Shown here: positions 48,401-60,300 of the stretch, piece after piece
Layout: every line of letters starts with the position of its first letter
Numbering within the stretch: position 1 is the stretch's first letter
Source: Hepsetus odoe
Taxonomy: Eukaryota > Chordata > Actinopteri > Characiformes > Hepsetidae
Direction of reading: 5' to 3'
Length of the DNA stretch: 64,000 nucleotides
NCBI GenBank assembly: GCA_017165825.1
Contig: CM029387.1
Coordinates: forward strand, 19,759,444 to 19,823,443
Position numbers and translations under genes: made by a program
The notes under the pieces: model-generated
Told to the model about the DNA's origin: nothing
Database searches by the model: none
Seen by the model: only the letters and a program-made list of their open reading frames with translations

Positions 48401-51400
48401 TCACTTTCACTTTGACGCAGCACACTGCGTTTAACCCACACACACATAGTGGAGCATGTCCAGCGTCCAGGGAGCAGTGCTGGAGGATGGTGCTCAGGGC
48501 AACCTGCTGGTCTGGGACACGAACCCACGATCTTCGGATCATGGTGCCTAGTCCCTAATCACTAGGCCACGGCTACCCTGGTGGCTACTGGCTAGCTTCA
48601 ATTACTTGTCAGCTACATGGAAACATGTAGCTCAGCTACATTCAGCTACAAGGAAACCAGAGCTCCCAGAGGAAACCTGTAAACTCCACACAGGAAGGAA
48701 CCGGGCCGTCCCATTTGGGGATTGAAGCCAGGACCTTCTGCAATGAGGCGACTTTGCTACTGTGCCACCTAAACTCTGTATTCTTGCCATGGCATACCTT
48801 CGGAGATGGCGTTATTCAGTAGTCTCTCAGCTTGGGGCGCGTAAGGCGTGTCTGCTCTGAAGACATTTCGGCAGTTGTTGGGGAGGGTGACCCCTTGACC
48901 TCCGGTAACCTCTGCTAAGTCAGAGAAGAGCGTCACGCGTTCCTGTAGCAGCTCCAGCACCTCACGATCCTTCTGCTGAATATCAGCTGAGAGTGACGAA
49001 AATGAAGGGAGAGAGAAACAGACGGGTAAATATATAAAAAGTCCATTGAGCTAATCAGAAAGATTGACCAAGAAGACCAGTGTTTTCCCAGACCCTGGAG
49101 GCCATGGGACGTCTAGACAGTTCCCAGGACAAAGGAGCATTGGGAAGGAAATGGACTAACACAGCACTCTTGTACTGACCTCTGATTCTTCGCAGAAGAG
49201 CTTTGTCCTCTGTCTCAATAAGGGGGAAATCTTCCCTCGAGGGACACCTGTGGGTGGGAAAAAAAGAGGGACTGATTTCGGAAAACTCCTGGCTGAGTGG
49301 CATAATAAAAAAAAGATCGTTTTTAAAAGTGATTATTGTGGAACGCCAAGGCCAAATATGATTTTTCCCCCGTATTATATTTTCTCATTTGCTTATAAAA
49401 AACTATATTAATTACTAATATTATCCATATCTTTCCATTTCTATACATATCCTCCTTACACCAGAATTGATTTTTTATTGTCTTCCAGTTAAGAATATTA
49501 CAAACTCTACATAATACACTCGAAAAAACGACACAAAATTAGGTCAAATCCATTTATTCTCTAGTATGGCGTGCAAAAACTGTACATTTCAGGATAATAT
49601 TGTGAGACTGGGTGATGAGTCCACTCACTGTCTCACTGCCTCCTGGATGATTTTCATCCAAGTGTTCCTGTCGTCTTTAGAGGCGGCATGCAGCTCGTAC
49701 ATCTCTGGAGGCTCTGGAGGGTTGGAGTCACTGATGATGAACATTCCTCGCTCCTGATTGGCTATGTCCCTGACAATCAGGTTGTGCAGAGACAGGACTG
49801 AAGGCTTGTCCTATAAAGTGAGAGAGGGAGATAGAGAATAAATGACATTTTTTCATGCAGTGTGCATTTATTGACGTCTAAGGATCGATAACTTATGCAC
49901 GGATTTCAAATCAAGCCAAGCTGAGGTCACAAAGCAGCTTTAAAGAGCTTCCATTGAGTTTTGAGGCCCTAGTGAGCAAGAGAGGCACAGAAAAGCTCCC
50001 AAAAGCTGAACCATGAGCCAAACCTCGAAAGGGGAAATTTCTCTGGACAGCAAACGAGAATAACTGAATATCGCCATGGAGACGATTTATGTGAGTATAT
50101 TTTTTAAAAGAAAGGTAGTCTTCTTTTGTTCTTCTTGCTCCCATTAGGGGTTGCCGCTGTTTCTATTTCTTCTTGTCATTTTTCACACCAACTGTCTGCA
50201 GGTCCTCTCTCACCACATCTATAAACCTCCTCTTTGTCCTTCCTCTTCTCCTCCTTCCTTGCATCTCCATCCCAACATTTAATTCACAATATACTCCTCA
50301 AAAGTTAAACATGGTCCAGTTTTGTACCTTAAATACCTTTATTCTTGGAAAAATGGTCCAATATTTTCATAAACGGGACACAAACAGGGCAGCGGTGGCC
50401 TAGTGTTTAGGGACTTGGCCCCAGGATCGGAAGGTCATGGGTTCGAATCCCAGACTAGTAGGTACCATCCCCATCACTGCTCCCTGGGCACTTTAAATAG
50501 CTACCCCCTGCTGCACAGTGTGTCTGGGTGAAAAGCAGGGGTTGCACTTCATTGTGTTTCACTGTGTGCTGCGTTTCGCAATGACCAGTAGTCACTTTCA
50601 CTTCGATTTAACTTTATGAGTAGAACTAAATTAAAAGCCTGGAATCACGACAGGGTGAACAGAGTCCACACGCCTTTAAAAAAGTAAAAAAAATAAATAA
50701 ACTACGGTGGAATATTGATGTATCCAGTATAGGTCCAGACCCAGCGACACAAGAGGGAGCACCCGAGAACCTTTTTATCCTGAAAGGTTTCAGATTGAAC
50801 CATTACTTTCTCTCTCGTTATCGGAGTCTTGGCTCCTGCCAAGGTTTCTTCCTTCAGTTTTGAGGAGTTTTTCTTTGTCGCCTTTTCTTGCTCACCACGG
50901 GCTCTGGCCCGAATAAAGTAAAGCTGTTTTGTGGCAACTGTTGTAAAATAAAGTGCTAAATAAATAAATACACACCCTCTGATGCATAAACATGATGCCA
51001 GTAAGTATAAAGACCTGACTCACCACGCAGGGGAAAAAATATTTCTGGTCTTTTTCCTGCAAGAACACCAGGATGTCCGTCATCAACAAGACCTGCACAT
51101 CTACAAAAATAAACCCAGCGCTTCCAGTTAGCGCTTCACGAGCAAACACACGTGCACACATTACAGCACATCAATTTCCATTCTGCAGGAATGCACAAAC
51201 ACATTACCTTTGAGTCTGGAGCCCTGTGCAGTTTTCCACAGCACGGTTCCCTCGTGGATGAGCATCCTCCTTTGCAGTTCTCCGCCGCGGAACACGCCTC
51301 CTCCCCGCACCTCCGTTTCGGCCCGCGGGTCCAGCTTGGCGCGGATCTCCTGCAGCCTTTGTGTGTGCTCCAGCTCCTGCACCTGCTGATCCACTGAGCT

Positions 51401-54400
51401 CAGCAGCTCCCGGATCAGAACCAGCGCCTGGCTCAAAGACTCCGCCTCCTCTTCACTGCCTGCGGAACCAGCAAATCCCCACACGGCACCGATTAGCCAA
51501 AACGGGCCAACATCACCGAATGTTCTGCAAAGGGCTCTGGATCGAACCCTTTAGACTCTTCAGTGCTCCTAACCTTGGTGAGAAGAGGTTGCTAAATATA
51601 TACAGCAGTGAGATGATATTATCATTTATATCTGTAAATGAATATTTAAGTCGTTTTACTATGTTAATAAGTTCATTTGATTTTTGTCACGTAATATTGA
51701 CCAAAATATCACTCACTTCTAGTACATATTTCTTGTCATATGCTGAAAAAAAGTCTTACATGTTTTTAATTTCCACATGAATAAAATTCATTAAGAAAAA
51801 GCTTAAAAACATTTCTCTCATCTCAGTGGAAACAGTGTTTCCATACGACTCCAGTAGATTTAATACCAGCTATTAGCAAAAAAGCCTTAGTCAGCAAATT
51901 TGTCCTCGAAATGGCCAGGAATTTAAATTCTGTGAGATTTCCTCAGTCCTAGTGTGTCATATCTGCGAGCTTTTCTCCAACCAATCAACCAGGCAATGAC
52001 CAGTCTGTGGAAGTGAAGGTGTTTTTGCACAGGTACTTTGGGAATGTCCAACCTTTTGTATTGTCCAGTATCCGCTGGATCAGCACAGGGTACTTGGTGA
52101 TGCGCTGAGTGACGAGCAGGATGCACTCCTGGACTCCATGCCGACGGAGCAGAGGACCTCTGCCCACTCTCTGTGCAGGAAAAACAAATCTTCAGAAAAG
52201 ACTCCCATAAAACGGCACATTTCTAGGAATACATTCCAAGAGTTTTCAACTGTTACTGGAAATTCTGGAAGATTTTTATAAAAATCTGCTCTTCTGCTTA
52301 ACCATCATTCCCTCCTCCGGCTGCTGCAAATCCCTGTGCCTCCCACTTTTCCCCCTCACCCGTATAAAGTGCTGGAACCGCTTGTCCCGGGCCAGCAGCT
52401 CCTTGTAGAGCTTCACAGCCTTCAGGTGACGGCTACAGAACTCGGCGTAGCATTTCCTCATCTCGTCTGCGTTGTGACCTGAGAACTGGACGAGGAACAA
52501 TGGAACAAGAGAGACCATATCAGCAAAACAACGCTCTAGAAATGTCCACCGTCCTCCGTATAGGTATCTGTATACTATTGGGCACAGAATTAGAACGTTT
52601 TTGACTTCATTATATAATCATTTGACCATTTCCTTTCCAAAATTGGACTAAAAGCATATACTTGAACCTTTTTGCCCAAAGAAATGATGAGGGATGTTAA
52701 AGCAAAGAGGGACTAATTGTGATTATTATTAAAATAGAACAATCCCTAATATGATTTACAAGTTGTCTGCATAGCTCCCATCAGTGAGCTCGGGGCATCA
52801 CCCACCTGCTCCACAAGCAGGTCCCCGAGCTGCTGGATGGTGAAGTTGGTGGAGCTGCCTTGTGCCAGGCTGCTGTTTCTCCTGCTCAACAGCTGACTGA
52901 GGAAGCGTGAGTGGAGAGCCACCAGCTGGTCCAGGCAAGGGAAGACAGCATGGGCCACTCCAGGCTCTAACAGCACCTCCTCCAGCATGCCTCGGCGGAA
53001 CACGCCCTCCATGATCCGCAGCGTCCGCACATGATGCAGCTCCGTCTGGATCAGCTCTGTGGTGAAGATACCACGTAGATGAACCCAAACTGCACTTTTA
53101 TCTTTGATAGCCACATTATAATCATGCAAAAAGGACTTGGGTTTCGGACAGTGTGGTGCTTTCAGCCACCTGCTCTACACACTGAGGTGTTTTTTTCTGA
53201 TTTGACCCTCATTTCCACCCAGTAACGGGGTTTTAACAGGTGGTCTGGGTTTATCAAAAGAAGTTCTCTCCAACAGTAAAGATGATCTTAACACTTTGAT
53301 GCTGTTGGGCCTCTGATTAGATCCTTTCAAGATGTTTCCAAGATGTTGCCTGCTTTTGTCTCAGGTACAGGGACTGGACTGAAAATGAGAGCCAACAACT
53401 TTGCCTCTTAGGAAGATTGGAGAACTGTTCCTCAACCAAACATTAAAGAAGTCTGGATGAACATGAAGAAATGAGGGCTGGCTCAAGACAGTAGTGTATA
53501 AAGAACCATATTTAAAGAGTTCTTCATAAGATATTTGACTCTTAAAATCTTTATTTATTTATTTTTAAATGGCACTATAAAGGGTTCCACCATTTCTTCA
53601 CAGAATCTTTCCTATACAGAACCCTTTTTGGGCTTGGGACCCCTTGTAGAAAACAGGAGATGCAGACAGTCTGTGAAGGCAGTGCAGACAAACCGTAGAT
53701 GACGTCTTGTCTCTTGATCACGTCTTTGCGGTGAGTCTGCAGGTACGAGGCGTCCACTGCCAAACTCCACGAATCGGCCTCAAAGTCCCGCCCCTCTCTC
53801 TCCAACTCCTCCAGCATTGACGCATAATACGCCTCACCTGTGCACATGTGAGGAGAGTTCAGGAAAAAAAGATCGCCCACATTCTCCCCATCCCAGCCAG
53901 TCAGCTATATTTACTGCAGCAGTATTCCTGCTCCTGCATGTTCCTTCGTGTGTCTTACCATCATCGTTCAGAGACTCCATGGACATGGCCCTGTTCCTGA
54001 AGTTCAGGGAGTCTGTAGACTGGGACAGAATCCGTCTAAGGCCCAGAGGGGAGTCGTCGTTCAGATTCCTGCATGTAAACACATACCAGCGTACATGAGT
54101 TCACTTCAGCGGTCTACAAGCATCATCTACAGACCCACCTGTTCAAGGAGCACCTAGAAGACTAGCAGTTCCTAACTATATACTCCTACTTTTTCAACAT
54201 TTCCTTCTCCTTTTCTATCTCCCCAGACTTTCTGTCGTCTTCTTTGATTCGCCAGTGACCAGCTTTATGTTCTCAGCTGGAAAAAAGTTGAGTCAGAGTC
54301 GCTCTGGATAAGAGCGTCTGCTGTAGATGTAAATGGAAAAATAGTTCAAATGGACACCAAAAAGAAATAAATAACACAGCAGGATTGTAAGTAACTAATG

Positions 54401-56705
54401 ATGACTGGTCACACACTGGTGCAGAATAAACCAGTCATTCCCTTCCCCTAGGGTACCTCGGGGCAACCTACTGGTCTGGGATTCGAGCCCATGACCTTCA
54501 AATCCTGGAGACTAGTTCCTAACCTCTTTGCCACCACTGCCCCAATTCCTAATTCATTCCGAAATCATTACATCTACACAAGCCTTTTGATATGAACCTA
54601 AAATACGCTTATACCATTAAAAAAAAACGTATTCCAAAAAGTGTCATGGCATAAAATAAAGAAAAAGACAATTTTAAATGTTCATATAGGTTTCTAACCT
54701 ACAACAACAGGCCCAAAAATGTATGTCAAGTATATTATATATATATATATATATATATAATAATGAAAGTAAAATATGGGCCAAAAAAAAAAAAAAATAA
54801 TAATAATAATCCTTTATTTATAATCCCACGAATGGGAAATTTGTTCTCTGCATTTCACCCATACACACATGTGCAGCAGTGGGCTGCTATTGAAAGCGCC
54901 CGGGGAGCAGTGATGGGGACGGCACCTTGCTCAAGGGTACCTCAGGGCAACCTACTGGGAAGGGGTTCGAACCCCCGATCCTCCGATCATGTGGCTGACG
55001 CCCTAACCACTACCTAGGCCACCTCTGCCCTAAAAAAAAGTCAGACCACACCTCTAATTGTTTTGAGCTTTATTTGTGGCCTAAATTGTGTATCCAAGTC
55101 TATAATGGGCCACGCAAGAGTAAGACAGCCTTGTCCTATCAGAGGACAGTCCCATATGAAATGTCCCTTCATTTTATTGCATTTTATTACTTGGAATATC
55201 AGCAGCCCTATAAAACATCTGAGATAAATATGAGCAGCGTGTTTATACGCTCCTTAATTTGTTCCTTTTTGAGTGATTCCGTTCACCCTCACCCTGCAAT
55301 GTTATTGGTGGAGACGCTCTTGTTGAGGGAGAGGGTGGAGCGCCCTCGACGGGATCCCAGCAGAGACTGGCGCAGACTGTCCGAGGGGTAGATGGCCGAA
55401 GTCGGCCTTTCCTTTATCATGGGAGCTGATGGAAGATGAAAGAAACTGGCGTTAGCCTTTACAACTAAAGGAACATTTCCTGCTCGCTTTCAGTTTAAAG
55501 AATAGGTTCCTATTGGTTCCTTTTTAAACTTAGCAGATTTTCAAAATGACAAATATCTTGACATTATCTATTGTGAATACATAATGACACTAAATCCAAC
55601 ACTTAAACCTGGGCTTAATAATTCAGTCTCGACTACAAATACATCTACATGATGCGTTAAAGGGAGAAAAGTGAACACCTACAGGTCACAGAGTTCTAGC
55701 CTGCTGGGTATGCAGAGATGGTGAAAGATTAAAGATTGATTAAACAATTCTTAGCGACATCAAAGCCGCAGAGCCCAACAAGCCGAAGCCTGCAGGGGCC
55801 TCAGAGGGCCAACAGGAGGCAATGGTGCTCCTCCAGCTCACCTGCTGTTATAGCAAACGGAGGTGGCCATAAGGAAGGGAGGGGAAAAGGTAAACACAGG
55901 AAAAAGAAGTCATCCGCTCTGGAGGAGAAGGGAGTTAAAAAGGGAGGACACTCACTTTTGCTTCGAAGGGCCACGTTTTGGAGAGCCGAACTGTTCCTCA
56001 CCAGGGCCAACTTCTGTTGCTGCAAAGTCCAGAAAAGAAAAAAAGACTTCACATTATAAACTGTCAAACTTATCTTTGGTACACTGAATAGTTTAATGAA
56101 CAAATGGGAACAAATGCGACAGGCTACAAAGTGTCTAAAGATACAAGGTTCTAGATAAAGGGGTTCCAACCACTTAGCAGTAAACGAATCACCTGATCAT
56201 CTGGAATCATCTGCACCTGTTTCTCCAAAACACTGGCTCTTGGGAAGTGAAATATGAAAGAAATGAGGGGCTCAAGACTTTTGCATCGGACAGTATATAG
56301 TGCCTTATCCAACACCCAGGGAGCAGTGATGGGGACGGTACCTTGCTCAAGGGTACCTCAGGGCAACCAACCGGTGTGTAATGTCCGATCATGGGGCTGA
56401 GTCCCTAAACACTAGATCACTGTTGCCCCTAAACAGAGCCTGGTGGCTCATTTTTGGAGCTTTAAAATGATTTTATACCAAAAAAACCCACAAAAATGTA
56501 CCTCGCGGATGAAGAATGTTAGAAATGGAGTTGATAATAAATATGATCACAAATTAATCTCCAATTTATCAGAATCGCATTCATATTTTGTTCGTTTCAG
56601 GGAGCCCTCCTTCGAGAGCGGGTTCGGATCGCGTTACCTTCTGCTTCATCTTGGCACAGTTGGCCAGTGTGTCCCTGCAGCGGTTGTGGATGGTGACATT
56701 GCAAC
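45422..56705 (-). CDS. arhgef2: Rho guanine nucleotide exchange factor 2 (GEF-H1), 5'-truncated by window
   Basis: GEF-H1 loads GTP onto RhoA and is held inactive on microtubules. Twenty exons join: 56638-56705, 55956-56019, 55293-55425, 53959-54068, 53694-53837, 52806-53056, 52360-52485, 52053-52170, 51208-51459, 51024-51100, 49629-49810, 49180-49247, 48798-48986, 48120-48218, 47964-48019, 47779-47820, 47634-47684, 46608-46964, 46228-46381 and 45422-45504, about 874 residues. The first has the C1 zinc-finger end CNVTIHNRCRDTLANC. Next come ERPTSAIYPSDSLRQSLLGS and KSVSTNNIAG (a MARK-site region). The DH domain has VIYELIQTELHHVRTLRIM, YAEFCSRH and CILLVTQRITKYPVLI; the PH domain has VLLMTDILVFLQEKDQKY. 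The tail is coiled-coil (LLQRQFSLLQEEVGRLRLL), then acidic, ending DLQDIPEESE. Earlier exons (start and first half of C1) were not found. Confidence 0.95.
48420..48581 (-). repeat. SINE family B, diverged
   Basis: Reverse copy with GGGTAGCCGTGGCCTAGTGA head, B-box region and GCTCCCTGGACGCTGGAC body. It is followed on the plus strand (48645-48772) by a family-C fragment with GGAACCGGGCCGTCCCATTT. Both lie in arhgef2 intron between exons 48120-48218 and 48798-48986. Confidence 0.7.
49703..49720 (-). repeat. arhgef2: 9-bp tandem duplication inside the arhgef2 PH domain
   Basis: CTCTGGAGG occurs twice in a row, so the protein reads SNPPEPPEMYEL. Mammalian GEF-H1 has a single PPEMYE. The extra three residues fall before a PH beta strand, probably in a loop. 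Confidence 0.7.
50131..50300 (-). mobile_element. RTE-like LINE fragment
   Basis: The plus strand reads CCTCTCTCACCACATCTATA and AACCTCCTCTTTGTCCTTCC, the reverse of the family's region encoding an RPKRRF-type block. Matching pieces lie at 59640-59815 and 61490-61678. It is in an arhgef2 intron. Confidence 0.6.
50387..50602 (+). repeat. SINE family B
   Basis: Head CAGGGCAGCGGTGGCCTAGT, B box GGTCATGGGTTCGAATCCC, and tail AATGACCAGTAGTCACTTTC. The TTGCCCTGAGG block is deleted. Confidence 0.8.
50755..50970 (+). repeat. Common fish repeat tail ending in (TAAA)n
   Basis: GCCAAGGTTTCTTCCTTCAG, GAGTTTTTCTTTGTCGCC and AAAGCTGTTTTGTGGCAACT followed by AAATAAATAAATA match a teleost repeat known for its GGTTTCTTCCT and AAGCTGCTTTG blocks. 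Its class is not certain. Confidence 0.55.
54436..54543 (-). repeat. SINE family B, head part; with family A tail remnant nearby
   Basis: The reverse reads GGGGCAGTGGTGGCAAAGAG then GGGCTCGAATCCCAGACCAG. A 45-base family-A tail (CGCTCTGGATAAGAGCGTCT) lies at 54294-54338 in the plus direction. Confidence 0.7.
54734..54760. repeat. (TA)n microsatellite
   Basis: About twelve TA units, 60 bases before the chimeric SINE. Confidence 0.8.
54780..55030 (-). repeat. Chimeric SINE: family B head with a different 3' tail
   Basis: Read on the minus strand, the head and body are family B (GGGCAGAGGTGGCCTAGGTA ... GGTGAAATGCAGAGAAC). The expected TTTCGTTGTGGTTCACTGTG tail is replaced by AAATTTCCCATTCGTGGGAT, ATAAATAAAGG and (ATT)n. 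The same foreign tail is found alone at 16975-17050. Confidence 0.7.
56310..56429 (-). repeat. SINE family B fragment
   Basis: Contains the reverse of GAGGTACCCTTGAGCAAGG and the CTCCCTGGGTGTTGG body, with a damaged head. It lies 210 bases from the arhgef2 exon 56638-56705. Confidence 0.65.
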
Positions 56706-57447
56706 CTGGAAAAAGAGGAAAAGATGGAATTACTTCACTTTAAAAGCAGTACATTGATGTTGTGACGCCTCCATATTTTTTCTGCAGTTCGTGTTGTATA
56801 AATGTTTCAAAATGAACAAGGCAACAGAAATCGTCCACAATTCCATTAAAGCTATCCATTATTAGTCATGCATCTTCCCCCACCCCTTCTTTCTGCTGAA
56901 AAGTTACTATTTTGGAGATACAAGGTTTTGTTAGACGGTCTGCAACTGCCTTTAAATGACAAAGGTAACAAAACCGCCTCAAAATAACGCACGCCCTGAT
57001 CAAGTCGTCGGTCTTTTGATTACAAAACGGGTTTGGTTTTTGATACTTCCATACATAATTCCAAAAATATAAAAATAAGACGCTAACCCTTGTTGGAGTC
57101 TCAGGATTCCCAACCTTGACTGAAAACTCTGACTCATCCTGAATGTGCATTTTGGCCAGTCGAGGTTGCCAAATATGTTAAACCTGTCCTCTTTTCTAGC
57201 AAAATGCATCTAAGATGCAAAAGTTGAAATCTTTATTATTTAGCAGGAAAGGGATTTTTAATTCGGAGAGTGTTTGACTGAACTGAAAAGGGCAAAATAG
57301 TCCATTAACATGTAATTTAGCACTGATTGTATCTTCTGAGATGTTAATAACCATGCTGGATACCCCCTCCAGCCACTGAGGATCTCCTGGAGGAGCAACG
57401 TCTGCTGAAAAGCATGAACTGGGTACGACCCAAATTACAGCAGAGCT

Positions 57448-57470
57448 TTTTTTTTTTTTTTTTTTTTTTG
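57448..57470. repeat. Poly(T) tract
   Basis: About 23 T residues; no attached retroelement body is recognised. Confidence 0.85.
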
Positions 57471-58163
57471 CAGCTGTATCAGCAGTGAGGGACGAGGAGG
57501 AAAGACAGCTGTCAAGGGCCTGAAATCTCTCCATTCCGCCGTGGAAATCCACAAAACTGTTTACTTGCATCAAAAATCTTCTAGGATTCGACACTCACGC
57601 TTGATAAAATGGGATCCGCGACAATGTGTGTGTGAGAAATTAAATCCCACATTGTGCTTTCTTTTATGTATAAGGGAAATGGTCAGCAACAGACAGCCCG
57701 CGTGCTTCATTACACAAATTAAAAGACTTATTTCATAGAAATAAGCTCCACCCTTTTCACTTAAGCTCCACCCATTTTATTCAGATTCCATACTTTCTGA
57801 GCTTGGAAGGCCTTCTAAATATGCCTAACAGCCAATCAGAAGTGATGTCATTTATATACATTGGGCCATAAGGTGTAGAAACAAAATAAGATACCGAGAC
57901 ATCAAGAAAGTGAAAAAGAGAAATTTAATTTTGCTGCTTTTAGGCTCGCGTATCTGCTTATCTGGGGTGAAAAAAAACACCGCTTTGCAAGTGTCGAAAC
58001 TTTATCTTGTATCTGCAGCTCAGAGTGGGCCAAACTGAAGAACCAACCGGCTTTCAGAGCTCCGTGCAGCTGTGCACTCATCCTAATCACCATGGCAATC
58101 TTGGAAATCATCATTCTTCACTTTGGATGAGAGAAAGACGAGGACAAAGAAAGGGCCTCCTTA

Positions 58164-58166
<3 letters not shown>

Positions 58167-58207
<41 letters not shown>
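58167..58207. repeat. (CT)n microsatellite
   Basis: Twenty CT units, purine/pyrimidine-segregated, followed by a C-rich stretch. Confidence 0.9.
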
Positions 58208-58211
<4 letters not shown>

Positions 58212-59524
58212 CATGCCTTCCTCCTGCACCTCCTCCCCGTCTCTCATTTCACCGCATTGTTTCAGAGGCTGCTCTTCCTGCTCCGTGTTTTGTAGACAGG
58301 AAATCGTCCTTAAAGAGCTGGAAGTGGGGGGGGCTGCTGGAGCAGTTAAAAAGAGTGATTAGGGTCACGGGTGACCGTGTCCAGGGTCCAACAGGGGCCT
58401 TTTTCCTCATTCGTCAAAACAGCATCCATCAGTGCCAAGCAGAACGTCGCAGAAAATCCACCGAAAGTCCAGAAGAGCGCAGGGTGCGGACAAAACCACA
58501 GCTTTTCTGATTCCGTGCAGCTGAATCTGCATTTGTTTCTACGGTAACGTGAATTAAAGCTAGACGAAGGTGGATAGGATCAAAAAATGTGATCAAAAAC
58601 ATTCTGACAATGGCAATAAAAGCATAAAAACAGCAAAAATCTGGATTGCAACTACCTGGATGGAGAAAAACTCGCTTATAACTAATATTCACTTCTATAA
58701 GTTTTAAAATGATATAAGGAGAAATGGAAGCCTGGGATCAGAGCATCACTTCCAGAGTGTAAAAGAATCTCACAACACGGGTTTGCAACATCCGACAAAG
58801 CTAAACATCTCCTTGATGCTGTTTTTATCCTCAAGCTGATGCCAATTTGATCCTGACATGATCAGACCTTTCTCCACGTATTCCAGGTACAGTCGCGAAC
58901 TGGGCTCGGTTGCCAGGTTTGCATTTTTTGGCTCATCTTCAGCCCAGACTGACTGGGTGGTTGATCTTCTTGTTTGAGCCTGGTCTGCTGGTTTGTAACC
59001 AGCTTCTGTTCTTTGCAGGTTTCGTGACACGCCGATGAGTCTCGCATCTGTCCCTCTGGACGTCCATTGGCCATCGTGGTCATTCTTTCTGTTCTTACTT
59101 CATTTTTTCAGGAGATCCTGGAAGGCTGACCCATCAGAGAACCAGCGCTTCTCTATTTTTTGTGCGCAGAAGTGATGCGTTTAAGAAAAATGTAATAGCC
59201 AATCAAGAACGATGCGGCCAAGTGCAGACGCAGCAGATCGGGCGCTGCCGGTTCGGTCACTTCCTGAAGAACTGATCCAGTGATAAGTCAGAAGGGTGCT
59301 ATTTTTGTCTCAGACGTAATAGCGGCAGCAAGGGTTGAGAGAAAAGAAGGGGCCAACTTGTGTCAGAAGTGTGCTTATTTGTTGTAAGGGTGTTGGGCGG
59401 ACCCTTCTTCTGAACAGGGACGCCTTTGTTCCAACCAAGAGCAGCCTTGCACACAAATAGAAAGCAATCACACACACACACGACACACACTCCACAGTTG
59501 TAGCCTCCTTGAAGCTTCACTCAA

Positions 59525-60300
59525 GTTCTAGATGGCTGAGCAAACGTAACACAGCTCCTCTGCTTGCGTACATCCAGGAGGTTCCAACACTTGGAATTTC
59601 CATCTTCTCCTTCTTCCAGCGGCTCCAGTAATGAGTCCGTCTCAATCTCCTCCTGTCCTTTGCATCTTCCTCGGTCACACTGACCACCTGCATGTCCACT
59701 CTCACCATAAACCTCCTTTTTGTCCTTCCTCTTCTCCTCTCGCAAGGCGGCTCCATCCTCAACATTCTGATATATTCCTTGTCTCTCTGGACATATCCAA
59801 ACCAACCAGTCTCACCGCAGCGAGTGTTTAGGGACTAGAACCTCGGAAATGGAGGGTCATGGGTTCGAATCCCGGTAGTAGGTTCCCTTGAGCAAGGTGC
59901 CGGCCCTGTCACTGCTCCCCGGGCGCTGGACATAGCTGCCCCCTGCTGAACGGTGTGTGTGAGATAAATGCAGGGGTTGCATTTCACTGTGTTTCTCTGT
60001 GTGCCGTGCCAGGTTTCGCAATGACAACTAGTCACTTTCACTTCACTGACTTTGTCTCCAAACCGTCCAACCTGAGCTGTCCATCTATTTCATCTATACA
60101 CTCGTTCCTAATCCTGCCCATCTTTGTCCGCAAATCTCCACATCTTTAACTCTGCCACGGTCTCCTGGCTGGTCTCACTACACTCCTGTAAAGCTTCCCT
60201 TTCACTCTCTGGTTCCCGTCCGTCACAGATCACTCTTCTCCACCCATCCCAACCTTCCTGCACTCTCTTTAGTGCCTCATTAAAGCCAACACCCATCCCA
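59525..60300 (-). mobile_element. RTE-like LINE 3' fragment interrupted by a SINE
   Basis: On the minus strand 60300-60043 encodes VQEGWDGWRRVICDGR and a TVAELKMWRFA-type stretch. From 59815 to 59525 comes the downstream part, with KRRFMVRVDMQVVSVTEEDA. Between them sits a plus-oriented family-B SINE (about 59816-60042). The two LINE halves are nearly contiguous once the SINE is removed. Frameshifts make it inactive. Confidence 0.7.
59816..60042 (+). repeat. SINE family B nested in LINE
   Basis: Head partly lost (GCGAGTGTTTAGGGACTAGA), B box GGTCATGGGTTCGAATCCC, and tail GACAACTAGTCACTTTCAC. LINE sequence continues on both sides. Confidence 0.8.

Noticed and set aside
58007..58510. 167-codon plus-strand frame
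   Set aside because: A third of it is a translated (CT)n run (Leu-Ser repeat), and the rest has no recognisable domain.
58770..59083. Overlapping minus-strand frames with a protein-like look (SSRLYLEYVEKGLIMSG), considered as an alternative first exon of arhgef2
   Set aside because: No match to known GEF-H1 N-termini and no convincing donor in a usable phase. It remains an unsupported open frame.
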